Position numbers and translations under genes: made by a program
Shown here: positions 23,381-30,840 of the stretch, one piece after another
Layout: each line of letters begins with the position of its first letter
Numbering within the stretch: position 1 is the stretch's first letter
Source of the DNA: CAZNKO01 sp964573855
Lineage (GTDB): Bacteria; Patescibacteriota; Patescibacteriia; UBA9934; GWF2-40-263
Assembly: GCA_964573855.1 (NCBI GenBank)
Contig: CAZNKO010000004.1
Location: 1 to 43,449 of the forward strand
Length of the DNA: 43,449 nucleotides
Reading direction: 5' to 3'
The notes under the pieces: generated by a model
Told to the model about the DNA's origin: nothing
The model's input: only the letters and a program-made list of their open reading frames with translations
Databases searched by the model: none

Positions 23381-23491
23381 GAGATTTAACAGAAATCAAA
23401 AACTGGCATCCTCGGCATCTCTTTTCTTCGGTCTGCATTCGCAGACAACTCTGAAAAGAGACGCCTCCGGTGCCAGTTTTGATCAAATCTC
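23381..23491. repeat. 111-bp nested imperfect hairpin between HU and hflX
   Basis: Outer arms GAGATTT/AAATCTC, then AAACTGGCA/TGCCAGTTT, TCTCTTTTC/GAAAAGAGA and an inner GTCTGC-ATTC-GCAGAC hairpin. On the minus strand the last arm runs into TTTTTGATTT, so it may end HU transcription; its length and nesting resemble the elements at 4766 and 26661. Confidence 0.65.
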
Positions 23492-23494
23492 TAT

Positions 23495-23776
23495 TTAGAG
23501 AATCGCTTCCTTCGCGGCTTTCGCGACCCGGAACTTCACGACCGTCTTCGCCGGAATCTGGATCTGCGCGCCCGTGGCTGGGTTCCGGCCCATGCGGGCA
23601 TTGCGATGCACCTTCACCAGTTTGCCGATGCCCGGCAGAGTCAGCTCTCCGTTTCCTTTCACCTCCTTAAACGCGAGGGCGACAAACTTCTCCCAGAAGG
23701 CTCCGGCATCCTTTTTGGACAAGCTGGACGCTTCAGAAAGAGCTGTCATAAACTGGCTCTTGGTCATCTTTGCCAT
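23495..23776 (-). CDS. hup: HU-family DNA-binding protein
   Basis: A 93-residue histone-like protein. Helical N-terminus (MTKSQFMTALSEASSLSKKD), LTLPGIGKLVKVHR strands and the DNA-grasping arm ARMGRNPATGAQIQIPA, followed by VVKFRVAKAAKEA. It would compact DNA as a dimer. CATAAT (23788-23783) ends 6 nt before the ATG and no Shine-Dalgarno exists, so the mRNA is predicted leaderless. Confidence 0.95.
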   Translation of the reverse strand: MAKMTKSQFMTALSEASSLSKKDAGAFWEKFVALAFKEVKGNGELTLPGIGKLVKVHRNARMGRNPATGAQIQIPAKTVVKFRVAKAAKEAIL

Positions 23777-23782
23777 ACAAAC

Positions 23783-23788
23783 ATTATG
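23783..23788 (-). promoter_or_regulatory. HU -10 box, leaderless type
   Basis: CATAAT on the minus strand, 6 nt from the HU start codon. No convincing -35. Confidence 0.45.
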
Positions 23789-23868
23789 AAAAATGAATTA
23801 TTGATGAAGGCACTATAGCAAATCCCTTTATTTTTGCCTATTCCTGCCGCCGGAAAGTTCTCCGGTAT

Positions 23869-24342
23869 CTATCCCCAGCCTCTTTTTCGGCGCAACTCGG
23901 CCATTTCCAGGGCAACTTGGGCGGATTCGACGCCCCGATTCAGCGGACCCGCTCCGGAGCGCTCTTCCGCTTGAGCACGGTCGGTACAAGTGATGACACC
24001 CGCCACCACTGGCACCCCGTGCTTCAATGTCACCTCCCGGATCCCGTCGGAAACCGACCGGGAAATGTAATCGAAATGCGGAGTGGCGCCCTTGATGATG
24101 GCGCCAAGCGCAATCAGGGCGTCGTAGCCTCCTGCGGCTCCAAAACGATCAAGAACATAGCTCGTCTCAATGGATCCCGGAACTTCCACCACGTCGATGT
24201 TTTTCGGTTCCACACCGGCCGCGCGAAGGGTCTCCACACATCGGTTGAGCATCCCCTGGGTGATCTCTGAATGAAAACGGGCCCGGGCAATCCCGAACCG
24301 AAATGTGCTTCCATTAATTTTTCGGTAGACGTTCGCGTCCAT
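23869..24342 (-). CDS. ribH: 6,7-dimethyl-8-ribityllumazine synthase
   Basis: A 157-residue protein of normal RibH length: FGIARARFHSEIT, VVEVPGSIETSYVLD, ALGAIIKGATPHFDYIS with the catalytic His, and VITCTDRAQAEERSG. It joins a pyrimidine and dihydroxybutanone phosphate in the penultimate step of riboflavin synthesis. ATG 24342 is chosen since upstream codons are low-complexity repeat. It follows the flavokinase gene by 19 nt; ribA, ribD and ribE are not in the window. Confidence 0.92.
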   Translation of the reverse strand: MDANVYRKINGSTFRFGIARARFHSEITQGMLNRCVETLRAAGVEPKNIDVVEVPGSIETSYVLDRFGAAGGYDALIALGAIIKGATPHFDYISRSVSDGIREVTLKHGVPVVAGVITCTDRAQAEERSGAGPLNRGVESAQVALEMAELRRKRGWG

Positions 24343-24361
24343 AAAAAATGGGGGTTGGAGG

Positions 24362-24772
24362 TCAGGGATTGGAAGTGAGAGAGGGAGACGATGGGGTGAG
24401 ATGAAACCACTCGCGCGCCCGCCGCACATCGTCTGCGATCACCTGCCGCATCTGCTCTTCCCCTTGCCACGGAAGAAGTCCGCGCAGTTTTTCCAAAATC
24501 CGCACGGACATCCGTTTCCCTTCCAGGTCTTCGGCAGTCATCTGCAGAAGGTGCACTTCAAGCTTCAGCCGCGACCCGTCACGTCCATCGTTCACGCACA
24601 CAAGAGAAGGAAACCAGCGTCCATTCACCTCTGTCTCCCCGACATAGACGCCGAGGGCAGGAATGAGGGTCCCTTCTTCGACCGCAACATTGGCGGTCGG
24701 GCACCCCAGGCGCCGCGCCATACCTTCTCCACGTTCGACACACCCACAAAATACCATCCGTGTGGTGAACAT
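24362..24772 (-). CDS. Stand-alone riboflavin kinase domain
   Basis: A 136-residue protein matching only the C-terminal half of RibF: GCVERGEGMARRLGCPTANV, ALGVYVGETEVNGRWFPSLVCV and LEVHLLQM. It would phosphorylate riboflavin to FMN; the FMN adenylyltransferase half is missing. It sits directly upstream of ribH. The last residues (TPSSPSLTSNP) are encoded by degenerate repeat sequence that continues into the gap before ribH. Confidence 0.82.
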   Translation of the reverse strand: MFTTRMVFCGCVERGEGMARRLGCPTANVAVEEGTLIPALGVYVGETEVNGRWFPSLVCVNDGRDGSRLKLEVHLLQMTAEDLEGKRMSVRILEKLRGLLPWQGEEQMRQVIADDVRRAREWFHLTPSSPSLTSNP

Positions 24773-24823
24773 ATACCAAAACCCGTATCCACCTTACGCC
24801 GGAAAATGAAAAAAAGGCAAGCG

Positions 24824-25351
24824 CTAGCGTCGAAGGTGCCGATGCACGCGAGAAAGGGCCCGCTTCAAAATGGGAACCAAATCCGGATAACTGGAAGAAA
24901 CCGGGAGCCGACGCGCGGCAACCCATCGTGCCGCATACGAGTGCTCCTTTGGATCCGGCCGAAGTATCGCGTCCGCCGGAGCTTCAAACAGATAGTAATG
25001 AATGTCTTTGTGCACCAGCGCGCCGCGTTTTTTGAATCGATCCCGAAACCAAATGTCAATCTGTCCGAGATACTCGATGAGACGGACTTGGGCGAGCCCA
25101 AGTTCTTCGAGCGTTTCGCGGGCCGCCGCTTCCTCGAGCCGCTCTCCCTTCTCTACATGCCCTTTCGGGAACGTCCATTTCCCGTAGGAATCGCACATCA
25201 CGGCAAACTGAATCCCGCGCGGGGTCTGCCGAAACACGATCCCGCCCGCGGACACTTCGCGCAACGCCCGCTCGCCGCCCGGCGGCCGCCGGCGCCTACT
25301 CCGCACGGATCGCCTCGAGGAGAAGCTCGCGGGCTTTTTCTTTTTGAACAT
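24824..25351 (-). CDS. Nudix hydrolase (Ap4A-hydrolase-like)
   Basis: About 175 residues. The basic N-terminal segment is followed by SAGGIVFRQ and a perfect Nudix box (GHVEKGERLEEAAAR then ETLEELGL), then WFRDRFKKRGALVHKDIHYYLF. The arrangement resembles diadenosine-polyphosphate hydrolases; the substrate is not provable. The start is uncertain: ATG 25351 overlaps the end of the S41 peptidase gene by 56 bp, and a later start without the Arg-rich stretch is possible. Confidence 0.8.
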   Translation of the reverse strand: MFKKKKPASFSSRRSVRSRRRRPPGGERALREVSAGGIVFRQTPRGIQFAVMCDSYGKWTFPKGHVEKGERLEEAAARETLEELGLAQVRLIEYLGQIDIWFRDRFKKRGALVHKDIHYYLFEAPADAILRPDPKEHSYAARWVAARRLPVSSSYPDLVPILKRALSRVHRHLRR

Positions 25352-26552
25352 CTCGCTTGTCATTGACGTTTTCCGGCGTGATCTCGAGGACCACATCCGG
25401 GGTAATTCCCGTGTCTTGGATACTGCGTCCGTTTGGGGTGAGCCACTCGGCAATGGTGATCTTCACGGCTGAACCGTCTGGAAGCTCGCGGTAGTCCTGC
25501 ACGGAGCCTTTGCCGAATGTCTGCGTCCCAACAATCTTCGCGAGGCCGTAATCCTGGAGCGCTCCGGCCAAAATTTCCGCAGCAGAAGCGCTGCCGCCGT
25601 TCACGAGCGCCACGGTCGGCACATCCTTGAGGCGCGGCTCGCCCACTCCCGGAAACGAGCGGGACTCCGTCGGGCTCTTCTCGAGGACAACCGGCTGCGA
25701 CCCAACCCAAGCGGAGGCGACCTCAATGCCGACGTCAAGGAGCCCGCCGGGGTTGCTGCGCAAATCCAGGATAATGCCCTTCCCCCCTTTCGCGAGCACC
25801 TCGTTTGCCGCGCGTTGAAATAACCCGGAGCTTTCCTCGTTGAAGAAGTAAAACGAGATCGTCGCAATGCCGTCTTTATCGATCTCCCATCGCACGCTTT
25901 CGATCACAATTTTGTCCCGTACGATCGAAACCTCATGGGGTTTTGCATCTTTCTCCCCGACCGTCAGGATCGTGAGAACGACCGTGGTTCCGCGTTTCCC
26001 GCGGATTTTGGACACGGCTTCCTCCACAGTCATGCCATACGTGTCCGCCCCATCGATCGCAAGAATGGCATCTCCCGGCTGGAGTCCCGCCCGCTCGGCC
26101 GGAGTCTCGGGAAGCGGCGCCACGATTTGGAGCTGCTCTTCCTTAATGCCGATCTCGGCCCCGATGCCCTCAAAGGACCCTTCCAAACTTTCGTTGAAAT
26201 CTTGTGCGTCCTCCGGATCGAAAAAAGACGTGTAGGGATCCCCGGGGGCCGCGACGAGCCCGCGGAGCGCTCCGTAATACAGATCCTTGTCGGAAACCGG
26301 CGGACGATAATAGGTCTCCTTCACGAGATTCCACACGTTCCAAAATTGCCGGAAATCCACATCTTCCGAAAACCGCGCGGAAACATCGCCTTGGTTCAGG
26401 ACGCGCCCCTCCCCGAGCGGGATCGCCGCGCGCGAGGCTCGCTGGCCCCCGACAAACATCCCCACGACAAATACACTCGTGAGCAAAGCGAGGCTCACGA
26501 CAATAAACAAGGGCTTTGGAAACGCAAAGTGCCGCGATGATGGCGGAATCAT
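25296..26552 (-). CDS. ctpA: C-terminal processing peptidase, S41 family
   Basis: A 418-residue exported serine protease. N-terminal membrane anchor (about 14-34), an N-terminal helical domain, a PDZ domain (about 120-205, with GLQPGDAILAIDG) and the catalytic domain with DLRSNPGGLL, NGGSASAAEI (catalytic Ser) and TFGKGSVQ (catalytic Lys). It trims the C-termini of envelope proteins. No Shine-Dalgarno; the leader contains repeated ATGAGA-like words. Confidence 0.93.
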   Translation of the reverse strand: MIPPSSRHFAFPKPLFIVVSLALLTSVFVVGMFVGGQRASRAAIPLGEGRVLNQGDVSARFSEDVDFRQFWNVWNLVKETYYRPPVSDKDLYYGALRGLVAAPGDPYTSFFDPEDAQDFNESLEGSFEGIGAEIGIKEEQLQIVAPLPETPAERAGLQPGDAILAIDGADTYGMTVEEAVSKIRGKRGTTVVLTILTVGEKDAKPHEVSIVRDKIVIESVRWEIDKDGIATISFYFFNEESSGLFQRAANEVLAKGGKGIILDLRSNPGGLLDVGIEVASAWVGSQPVVLEKSPTESRSFPGVGEPRLKDVPTVALVNGGSASAAEILAGALQDYGLAKIVGTQTFGKGSVQDYRELPDGSAVKITIAEWLTPNGRSIQDTGITPDVVLEITPENVNDKRDVQKEKARELLLEAIRAE

Positions 26553-26599
26553 CCGAAATTTCTCATTTATAATCTCCTATCTCTCATTTCTAATCCTTA

Positions 26600-26660
26600 A
26601 GGATACGGGAATTGAACCGTGGCGTCAAAGACGCCCCTGCGCTACAATGCGCCGCGTACG
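26600..26660 (-). pseudogene. tRNA-like remnant (tRNA-Gln-like)
   Basis: On the minus strand, GCGC-ATTGTA-GCGC resembles a D-arm, GGCGT-CTTTG-ACGCC an anticodon arm short by two bases, and ACGG-TTCAATTC-CCGT a T-arm short by one. No acceptor stem can be paired, and the expected 5' arm position coincides with the start of the inverted repeat at 26661. It reads as a decayed tRNA, not a working one. Confidence 0.3.
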
Positions 26661-26761
26661 CCCCGTACTACAACTCTCGCCGAGACTGTAGGACGGTGGC
26701 AATATATTCATGGTCTAAATTATGATAGTCATTGGTGTTTCACCAGTGTTGTAGTACGGGG
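26661..26761. repeat. 101-bp element with 14-bp terminal inverted repeats
   Basis: CCCCGTACTACAAC (26661-26674) and its exact complement (26748-26761) flank 73 bp that include a TGGTG-TTT-CACCA hairpin. No ORF. It ends directly before the start codon of the PEGA gene. Confidence 0.7.
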
Positions 26762-26762
26762 T

Positions 26763-28109
26763 ATGCACCCGAAGTTTCGCGGCTGGCTGTACGCCGCCTT
26801 TCTGTTGGCATTTTTTGTGATTGCCCCCCTGGTCGTTCTGTATACCGCTGGGTATCGCTTGAGTTTTCAAACCGGCCGTCTGCTCCAAACCGGGCTCTTG
26901 TCGATCGAGAGCCTGCCCCGCGGAGCGGACATTTGGGTGGATGAAGAAAAAATCGGATCCCGGACACCGGCGCTCGTCGAAAATATTCTTCCCGGGGATC
27001 ATCGCATCCGTCTCGCAAAAGACGGATATCATGTGTGGGAGAAAACCCTGCCGTTCGCAAGCCGGGAGACCACGTTCGCGACGAACGTCGTCCTGTTTGC
27101 CGATGCCGAGCCGCGTCTCGCACGTGAAGCGCCGCTCCACATCGTTGCCGTCGATCCGACTCGCCGCCGGGCCGCCTACATCATCTCCGAGGGACCCTGG
27201 TCGGAAATCTGGGTGATGATGAGCGGCTCGGAAACGCAAACGCTTCTCGCCCGCTATCCCAACCAAACGCCCGTGCAAGGACTCCAATGGTCTGCGGATG
27301 GGACCTTTTTTGAAGTGCGGACGGGCATGCCTGCGCGGCCGCAAATTTCCCTTGTGAACGCGGCGACGGGAAAAGCGCTCAATCCGCGCGAAGAGATCGT
27401 GAATATGCAGGAAGGCTGGTGGGATGCCCGTGACGGATCACGCTATGTGATTCAGACGCCCCGTGGTCTGTTCCTTCTCCCTGCCGCCGGGGGAGCCGCT
27501 GCGTCCGTCGGCGCCCTTGCGGAGGCGGCACGCTCAGATGGAAATCACTTTCTTGTTACACACCCCGTGGCAGATCGGACGGTTCTCAGCCGATTCGACC
27601 CAGAGACACGAGTTTCCACTATTGTTGCCTACCTTCCGGCAGGATCATTTACGTTCCAGCCTTCCCCAAACGGCCTCGCCCTCCTCAAGGATGAACTTCG
27701 AAATCGTATCATTCTCGTTGACGAACGCGGCGGAGAGGAGCCGATCCTCCTCCAAACGAACGCGAGCCTGTGGCAATGGGATCCTTCCGGCAGACGAAAA
27801 CTGCTCTACAGCGACGGATTCGATCTGCATGTCTTTGATGCGGATGCCCGCACCGACGAGACGATCACGCGTCTCTCGAGTCCCGTGACTGGTCTTTCGT
27901 GGCACCAAAGCGGCTCTGCGGCTCTTGTATCTCAAGATGACCGGGTGATCGCCATCGAATTCGACGGACGCGATCAGCGAAACGTCGTGGAGCTTGCGAC
28001 AGGGAGACTCATCTCCCACGTTTGGACCGACGACCGCGGCCGCACAATGTATTTTTTTGGAGAGATAAACGGGGTCGGTGGACTTTACTTACGGATGTTA
28101 CAGAAATAA
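26763..28109 (+). CDS. Membrane-anchored PEGA-domain protein
   Basis: A 448-residue protein: a membrane segment (about 9-29), a PEGA domain (46-110: LSIESLPRGADIWVDEEKIG, LPGDHRIRLAKDGYHVWEK), then repeated strands with Trp and Asp-Gly motifs typical of a TolB-like beta-propeller. PEGA domains are common on cell surfaces. ATG 26763 immediately follows the inverted-repeat element; longer frames upstream would read through the tRNA-like remnant. It converges on rmlA with only 14 bp between stops. Confidence 0.82.
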   Translation: MHPKFRGWLYAAFLLAFFVIAPLVVLYTAGYRLSFQTGRLLQTGLLSIESLPRGADIWVDEEKIGSRTPALVENILPGDHRIRLAKDGYHVWEKTLPFASRETTFATNVVLFADAEPRLAREAPLHIVAVDPTRRRAAYIISEGPWSEIWVMMSGSETQTLLARYPNQTPVQGLQWSADGTFFEVRTGMPARPQISLVNAATGKALNPREEIVNMQEGWWDARDGSRYVIQTPRGLFLLPAAGGAAASVGALAEAARSDGNHFLVTHPVADRTVLSRFDPETRVSTIVAYLPAGSFTFQPSPNGLALLKDELRNRIILVDERGGEEPILLQTNASLWQWDPSGRRKLLYSDGFDLHVFDADARTDETITRLSSPVTGLSWHQSGSAALVSQDDRVIAIEFDGRDQRNVVELATGRLISHVWTDDRGRTMYFFGEINGVGGLYLRMLQK

Positions 28110-28123
28110 AAAAGTTCGATCTC

Positions 28124-29206
28124 TTACAACTCCACAAAACTGTTGTCCCCAACGACGAGCCGATGGCCGCTCTTCGGGTGACTGCGCGTCACGTCCACGA
28201 GCGTCGCGTTCAGACCGATGATACTGTTGATGATGCGGCGCGTTGTATCGATCGTGGCGCCCGCGAAGATGATCGAGTGCTCCACCTCGGTATTTTTGAT
28301 TTTGACGTTGTCGCCGATCGCGGTGTAGGGCCCAATGTAGGCGCCTCCGATTTCGCAATTCTCCCCGATGATGACCGGGCCCCGAATGAGGCAATCCTCA
28401 CTGATCTTTGTTCCCTTCCCGATCGAGACGAGTCCTTGAACCTGCGCGGCCTCCGGCACTTCGCAGTTCACACAGAAATGTTCGCGCGCCAAATCGTCCA
28501 TAATGAGCGCATTCCCCTCGAGAAGGGCGTCCGGCGTTCCCGTGTCCTTCCACCATCCCGTGATTTCTTCATGCCCGACTTTCGCGTTTTTAATGTACCA
28601 GGTGTTGATGTCGGAAATTTCATATTCCCCGCGGGCAGAGGGTTGAATCGTCCGGAAGGCATCGAAATACCGTTCGTTGTAAAAATAAATTCCCGTGACC
28701 GCGTACGGCGAGGGCGGCACCGCCGGTTTTTCAACGATGTGCTTCAGAGTTCCGTCTGGATGGAATTCAGGAACCCCGAACCGCTGCGGGTCCTTCACGC
28801 GCGAGAGGGCCAACAGGCAATCAATGGGTTCGGAACGGAAACGCTCGACCAGATGGCGGATGCTTCCCAAGAGAATATTGTCGCCGAGAAAGAAGAGGAA
28901 CCGCTCGCCAGCCAAATGTTCCACCGCGTTTGCAACCACGTGGGCCAGCCCGCGCGCGCCGCCGCGCTGTTCCAAATAGGTCAACTTCCCGCCAAATCGC
29001 GACCCATCTCCGAGCGCCGCACGCATCATCTCTACCTCGCCCGGATTCACGTTGATAATAATGTCCTTGATACCGGCATCGACGATCTTATCAATGACAT
29101 GCTGAAGCATGGGCTTGTTGGCAAGCGGGATCAGATGTTTGTTCGTGGTCCAGGTGATGGGCCGGAGCCGTGTCGCGTGCCCACCCGCTGCAATCAAGGC
29201 TTTCAT
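28124..29206 (-). CDS. rmlA: Sugar-1-phosphate nucleotidylyltransferase, RmlA long form
   Basis: A 360-residue protein: an N-terminal nucleotidyltransferase (LIAAGGHATRLRPITWTTNK with the signature Arg, FLGDNI, EYEISDIN, GWWKDTGTPD) and a C-terminal left-handed beta-helix of hexapeptide repeats (about 245-360). Long-form enzymes of this kind make dTDP-glucose or a related sugar nucleotide. RmlB and an RmlD-like gene lie 3-4 kb away. A TTGACT-17-TAAAGT promoter precedes it. Confidence 0.87.
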   Translation of the reverse strand: MKALIAAGGHATRLRPITWTTNKHLIPLANKPMLQHVIDKIVDAGIKDIIINVNPGEVEMMRAALGDGSRFGGKLTYLEQRGGARGLAHVVANAVEHLAGERFLFFLGDNILLGSIRHLVERFRSEPIDCLLALSRVKDPQRFGVPEFHPDGTLKHIVEKPAVPPSPYAVTGIYFYNERYFDAFRTIQPSARGEYEISDINTWYIKNAKVGHEEITGWWKDTGTPDALLEGNALIMDDLAREHFCVNCEVPEAAQVQGLVSIGKGTKISEDCLIRGPVIIGENCEIGGAYIGPYTAIGDNVKIKNTEVEHSIIFAGATIDTTRRIINSIIGLNATLVDVTRSHPKSGHRLVVGDNSFVEL

Positions 29207-29236
29207 ACGACTTCTAACGGGGCATAATCGCCCCCG
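29207..29236 (-). other. Leader hairpin of rmlA
   Basis: The predicted transcript begins near a GGGGC-GATTAT-GCCCC hairpin, whose 3' arm opens the sequence GCCCCGTTAGAAG shared with 4765-4777 and, in part, 21911-21921. There is no Shine-Dalgarno before the ATG. Confidence 0.5.
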
Positions 29237-29265
29237 ACTTTACCGAAGGAACAGACGACAGTCAA
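29237..29265 (-). promoter_or_regulatory. rmlA promoter
   Basis: On the minus strand, TTGACT (29265-29260), a 17-bp spacer and TAAAGT (29242-29237). Confidence 0.7.
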
Positions 29266-29269
29266 CCGC

Positions 29270-29299
29270 TTGACGAAATGGTTTATTCTTGCGTAAATA
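29270..29299 (+). promoter_or_regulatory. Promoter of the orphan Nudix gene
   Basis: TTGACG (29270-29275) with an 18-bp spacer to TAAATA (29294-29299). Its -35 lies back to back, 4 bp away, with that of the rmlA promoter. Confidence 0.45.
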
Positions 29300-29346
29300 C
29301 GGCTATCCATCCGAATCCTCGTATGGACTTTCTCTGGAGGGCAACC

Positions 29347-30051
29347 ATGCCCAACGGTCTTGTAAGGCCCATGACGGCGGAGGAGATTGCCAAGCGTGGG
29401 TGGCAGCTGTACCTGAACGGCGAACTCGTCCCAGACGTCGCATCCGCCCGCCTCGTGCAGCCCAAGATGGGCATCGAACTCGCGTACGGCATGCGCCCCG
29501 AGGGCTTCGACGGTCCGGTCATCACCGAGCCCGGAGGCGGCGGATCGGTCATCGTGCCCTTCACGGAGCGCGACGGCAAGCTCTACATCGGCATGGTGGA
29601 GCAGAAGCGGCCTCTGCAGGGCGGGGTCGTGCTGAACGTCCCGCGCGGATTTCTCCGACCCGACGAGAACCACTTCCAGGCCGCGAACCGAGAGGCGACG
29701 GACGAGACGGCGTACGTGGCCGCCAACCTCGAGCTCTTCGAGCTGTTCGGAGATGGTGTGAATCCGAACAACGCGTTCTTCAACACGAACAAAAAGGGAA
29801 TGGGGGTGCGATTCTTCGCCCTTAAGGTGCCGGAGCAGCACATCAACTGGACTCCGGGTGACAGCCCGCTCGCCACGTTTAAAGAGGGAGTACTCAAGAC
29901 CGATCCCGCGAGCTCGGCAGCCAAGGTCGCCGAGGGGATCCTGAAGTGCCGCTTCCAGGCGTGGTGGGAAGCGACGCTCGTCGGCGACATGTTCACGCTC
30001 GCTGCGATCGCGCGGCTGCAGGCCTTTCTTCACGTCACGAAAGGGCACTGA
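29347..30051 (+). CDS. Orphan Nudix-family hydrolase
   Basis: A 234-residue protein. The Nudix box is near-canonical (PRGFLRPDENHFQAAN then REATDET; Asp for the first Glu of EE) after GKLYIGMVEQKRPLQGG, like ADP-sugar pyrophosphatases. ATG 29347 has GGAGGG five bases upstream. It is GC-rich with mostly AAG lysines, flanked by its own promoter and terminator and opposite to its neighbours. These traits set it apart from the SD-less host-style genes. Confidence 0.78.
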   Translation: MPNGLVRPMTAEEIAKRGWQLYLNGELVPDVASARLVQPKMGIELAYGMRPEGFDGPVITEPGGGGSVIVPFTERDGKLYIGMVEQKRPLQGGVVLNVPRGFLRPDENHFQAANREATDETAYVAANLELFELFGDGVNPNNAFFNTNKKGMGVRFFALKVPEQHINWTPGDSPLATFKEGVLKTDPASSAAKVAEGILKCRFQAWWEATLVGDMFTLAAIARLQAFLHVTKGH

Positions 30052-30079
30052 ACGGCCCAACGTCCTTTCCATCTCTTCC

Positions 30080-30112
30080 GACAGCCCGTCCCGCGACAGG
30101 CTGTCTTTTTTT
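30080..30112 (+). terminator. Terminator after the orphan Nudix gene
   Basis: GACAGCC (30080-30086) pairs with GGCTGTC (30099-30105), followed by eight T. Confidence 0.88.
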
Positions 30113-30143
30113 CCATTCAATCGCGCGTCAATGATATTCTCTT

Positions 30144-30161
30144 TTGATCCATATGGATCAA
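30144..30161. repeat. Palindrome 3' of the second PaaX-like gene
   Basis: A perfect 18-bp palindrome, TTGATCCATATGGATCAA, ending 11 nt from the stop of the PaaX-like gene. Its first 11 bases recur at 30683-30693, over that gene's start codon. Confidence 0.7.
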
Positions 30162-30172
30162 TTTTCAATCAC

Positions 30173-30691
30173 TCACTTCTCCAACACAAGATAAAGTTTC
30201 ACCCAACGCTCAACCCCTAACAAACGAATAAGAGCTCGCATCTCTGAAACAACATCTTTCTCCGTGATCCAGACACTCAACTGCTCAAACCGGAATCCGG
30301 AAGAAGATAAAAACCGTCGCCAGAATTGACGTGCGTCATTTACCCCCACGGGGAAATCAAACACGACCAGGCAGCGCTGTTTGTGTGGCAAGTGCTTCTT
30401 GAGCGCTTGAATCCGCTGCTTCAACCCTCCCACAAGAGCATCACTGGAAAGACGAACGATCATCTCCTTCCCTGCCTTCCTTGTCGTCAACCAATGCCTA
30501 TGGCGCAAACCCGCGAGAGCTTGTTTGCGTTTCTTATTTTGTCGAAGAGCTTCCCAAGCTTCGGAAGACAATCCCCCTTCAAAATATTCATAACGGAAAT
30601 TGGCCGGTCGGGAAAGCGACCAAGACAATAATCCAAGCTCCGTGAAAACCTCGGCCAGTATTTTCTTCGTTAAAGGCTGCGGTTGATCCAT
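30173..30691 (-). CDS. PaaX-like/Cas2-fold transcriptional regulator 2
   Basis: A 172-residue protein with the same architecture as 9383-9925: a winged-helix-like N-terminus (LAGLRHRHWLTTRKAGKE) and a C-terminal Cas2/PaaX-like domain (KQRCLVVFDFPVGVNDARQF, GFRFEQLSVWITEKD). The two copies are clearly diverged. ATG 30691 is preceded by TACAAT at a 7-nt gap inside palindrome Q (30692-30725), so the gene is probably leaderless and autoregulated. No CRISPR-cas context. Confidence 0.72.
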   Translation of the reverse strand: MDQPQPLTKKILAEVFTELGLLSWSLSRPANFRYEYFEGGLSSEAWEALRQNKKRKQALAGLRHRHWLTTRKAGKEMIVRLSSDALVGGLKQRIQALKKHLPHKQRCLVVFDFPVGVNDARQFWRRFLSSSGFRFEQLSVWITEKDVVSEMRALIRLLGVERWVKLYLVLEK

Positions 30692-30725
30692 ATTCTAAAT
30701 TGTAGCATATGTAACATTTTCGAAT
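30692..30725. promoter_or_regulatory. 34-bp palindrome Q, copy 2, at the regulator start
   Basis: Imperfect palindrome centred on CATATG, touching the start codon and containing the minus-strand -10 TACAAT (30704-30699). It matches 21856-21889 at 30 of 34 positions. A candidate operator. The remaining gap to 30790 has only GAC/AAGGGG-type repeat sequence. Confidence 0.65.
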
Positions 30726-30792
30726 AGTCCTCTGCCGGAGACCTTTGACCAAAGGGGCTTTTGATAAGGAGGGGGACTTCTGACGAAAAAAT

Positions 30793-30835
30793 GAAAAAGA
30801 AAACCGCCGCCGAGTCCTTTCGGAATCGACGACGG
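30793..30835 (-). terminator. Terminator of the 30841-31536 gene
   Basis: Minus-strand arms CCGTCGTCGA and TCGGCGGCGG (two G-U pairs) followed by TTTTCTTTTT. Confidence 0.82.
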
Positions 30836-30840
30836 GAAGT

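Noticed and set aside
26600..26660. Functional tRNA
   Set aside because: The anticodon loop is 5 nt and no acceptor stem can be formed.
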